DNA of 64,000 nt from Methylomonas sp. UP202 (GTDB lineage: Bacteria > Pseudomonadota > Gammaproteobacteria > Methylococcales > Methylomonadaceae). Where the stretch lies: the NCBI RefSeq assembly GCF_029910655.1, contig NZ_CP123897.1, positions 372,001-436,000 of the forward strand, written 5' to 3'. Position numbers and translations under genes: made by a program. The notes beneath the pieces are model-generated. The model was not told where the DNA came from and did no database searches. It saw nothing but the letters and a program-made list of their open reading frames with translations. Positions 62,411 to 64,000 of this stretch are shown here, in pieces; the first letter of the stretch is position 1, and each line of letters begins with the position of its first letter.

Positions 62411-64000
62411 ATGGCGATACGGCGAAAGCTTGGGATGTTGGACGGTCGCGGTTTGGTACAACGCGGAGCCAAGCCGGCGCCGGATGCGGGGACTGTCGGC
62501 CCGGACAGATTGAAGGCCGCCACGGCGCTCGCTAAGCGAAACCCGATTTGGTCTCGCCGCTTGGGAATTGGATTAGTGATTGCCGCCTTCGCGACCAAGA
62601 CCGTGGCGGACGAACCGCCGCCGCTGAATGCCGACCCGACCAAGTCCCGACAGCCGACCTTGGCCCAGCCGGAGCGGCCGGCTGTTGGCAGCGGCGGTTT
62701 CGTGTTGCCGGAACTGCCTAAGTCGGGAGCCCCGGCGTCGACCGGCGGCAGCGTCGAGCTGCAGCGTGTCATTTTCGACGGAAATACTGTTTTCGAAGAC
62801 GCGGAACTACAGAGCGTCGCGGCGGCATTTTTGCACCGTCGAATCGGCGCCGCCGACATCGAAATGCTACGACGCGCGGTCAGCCAATACTACATCGATC
62901 ACGGCTATATCAATTCCGGCGCCGTGCTGGCGAGTCAGTCGCTGGCCGACGGCGTGCTGCACTTGAATATCGTCGAAGGGCGGTTGACCGAAGTCCGGCA
63001 GAGCGGGCAACAGCGCTTGCGCGAGGGGTATTTGCGAGACCGCTTGTTGGTTGGGGCCGGCGAGCCGTTAAGGGTCGAGGATTTACAAGACAGTTATCGG
63101 CAATTGCTGGCCGACCCGTTGATTCAACAACTGAATGGTCGCTTGGTGCCGGGGGAAAAGCTGGGCGAGGCGATTTTGGATTTGCGAGTCGAGCGGGCCA
63201 GGCCTTACCAGTTATATTTGGGCGCCGACGATTATCAGACGCCGGCCGTGGGCGCGTATACCGGCCGGGTTGGCGGTTGGGTCGACAACTTGTTGACGCT
63301 CGGTGAACGGATAGACGGTCAGTTCATCGTCAATGAAGGCGTGCAGGGTTACAACACCGGTATCAGTGTGCCGCTGACCGCGCGCGATTTGCGGGCCAGT
63401 TTTCGCTACAGCGACACCTACAGCAGCATCGTCGAACCGCCGCTGGAGACTCTGAACATTACCAATCACATCGTCGGTTTCGAAGCCGGACTTAGCCATC
63501 CGATCTATCGGCGCTTTAACGACGATCTGACATTCAGCGTGAATATGGCGTTTCGCGAAAATCGCAGCCAAGTCAGTAATACTTGCCAACCGATTTCCGG
63601 CGGCGAAGGCTTGGGGTGCGCGACCCAAGCCAGCGTCATGCGAATTGCCCAGCATTTTTCGCATCGCGGCGAGGACACGGGATTGGTGTTTTGGTCTACC
63701 TTCAACGTCGGTTTGGATATGTTGGGGGCGACGACTAATCGACCGGGTTTGCCCAGCGGCCAATTTTTCAGTTGGTTGGGCCAAAGTTTGTTTTCGGTGA
63801 AGTTGCTGGAGAACGGCGCCGCCCTGTTGGTGAAGGCGAATATTCAGTTGGCGGATAAGCCGCTACTAAACTTGGAACGTTACGCGTTGGGCGGGGCGTA
63901 TACGGTCAGAGGTTATCGGGAAAATACGTACGTGCGCGACAACGGCTTCAATGTCGGCGCCGAAGTCAAATATCCGCTTTACCTGGATGTCGGCGGCCGC
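62411..64000 (+). CDS. TpsB outer-membrane transporter, FhaC/ShlB type, 3' end outside window
   Basis: An ATG at 62411, three bases after the tpsA stop, opens a frame that runs 530 codons to the right edge without a stop. After a ~65-residue N-terminal part containing a hydrophobic signal-like stretch (LGIGLVIAAFATKTVADE, ~50-67) and a Pro-rich linker, a POTRA domain (~118-195) shows VELQRVIFDGNTVF, LRRAVSQYYIDHGYINSGAV and LNIVEGRLTEV. The beta-barrel follows, with the LGGAYTVRGY motif of FhaC/ShlB transporters (loop 6). It exports the TpsA next to it through the outer membrane. The signal peptide is placed oddly far from this start, so a later start such as a TTG is possible. Confidence 0.92.
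   Translation, partial: MAIRRKLGMLDGRGLVQRGAKPAPDAGTVGPDRLKAATALAKRNPIWSRRLGIGLVIAAFATKTVADEPPPLNADPTKSRQPTLAQPERPAVGSGGFVLPELPKSGAPASTGGSVELQRVIFDGNTVFEDAELQSVAAAFLHRRIGAADIEMLRRAVSQYYIDHGYINSGAVLASQSLADGVLHLNIVEGRLTEVRQSGQQRLREGYLRDRLLVGAGEPLRVEDLQDSYRQLLADPLIQQLNGRLVPGEKLGEAILDLRVERARPYQLYLGADDYQTPAVGAYTGRVGGWVDNLLTLGERIDGQFIVNEGVQGYNTGISVPLTARDLRASFRYSDTYSSIVEPPLETLNITNHIVGFEAGLSHPIYRRFNDDLTFSVNMAFRENRSQVSNTCQPISGGEGLGCATQASVMRIAQHFSHRGEDTGLVFWSTFNVGLDMLGATTNRPGLPSGQFFSWLGQSLFSVKLLENGAALLVKANIQLADKPLLNLERYALGGAYTVRGYRENTYVRDNGFNVGAEVKYPLYLDVGGR

Overview
The window comes from the chromosome of a gammaproteobacterial (type I) methanotroph, probably Methylococcales near Methylomonas or Methylobacter. 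The evidence is a complete pmoCAB operon for particulate methane monooxygenase with all copper ligands in place, a gamma-type rRNA operon with tRNA-Ile and tRNA-Ala in the spacer, and housekeeping blocks ordered as in Pseudomonas-like gammaproteobacteria (rpmE / PBP1A / pilMNOPQ, and lptM-lysA-dapF-DUF484-xerC). No insertion sequence, prophage or CRISPR array was seen.

Layout. 1-7336: 3' part of a giant calcium-binding and Ig-like surface protein built from a 976-residue repeat that is almost identical at the DNA level. 7437-9147: a small lipoprotein, then a reverse-strand pair made of a GH24 muramidase without a signal peptide and a periplasmic LprI-like protein, which looks like a peptidoglycan-hydrolase effector with its immunity protein. 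9328-13299 (reverse): cytochrome bc1 operon petABC, and hisC. 13648-21729: acyltransferase, cysteine-cluster protein, an Mla lipid transport operon that lacks mlaC (mlaFEDB) running into murA, hisG and hisD, then rpmE. 21822-29425: PBP1A divergent from pilMNOPQ. 29537-33332: lptM (only 38 codons), lysA, dapF, DUF484 and xerC.

33329-39046: rRNA operon with two tandem sigma-70 promoters (the first overlaps the xerC stop codon), boxA sites, 16S, tRNA-Ile(GAT), tRNA-Ala(TGC), 23S, 5S and a terminator. 39545-42715: pmoCAB with its own promoter, hairpins in the leader and in both intergenic gaps, and a strong terminator; a small lipoprotein follows.

43394-55226: a type VI secretion sub-cluster containing the membrane complex and the threonine-phosphorylation control circuit: TagH (FHA), TssK, TssL with a C-terminal OmpA domain, TssM, a TagF-PppA fusion, an OmpA-like protein and a PpkA-like kinase. 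TssJ, Hcp, VgrG, the sheath, the baseplate and ClpV are not in the window. 55274-64000: a two-partner secretion pair directly after the kinase, with TpsA (2377 residues, 657-bp near-identical repeats) and TpsB, which runs off the right edge.

The most interesting leads are the muramidase/LprI pair, the shared DDDKT motif in TssL and the kinase (a candidate phosphothreonine switch for the FHA protein), the layout of the T6SS control module with the TPS pair, the hairpin-studded pmo transcript placed just behind an rRNA operon, and two very large genes whose internal repeats look recently amplified or homogenised.
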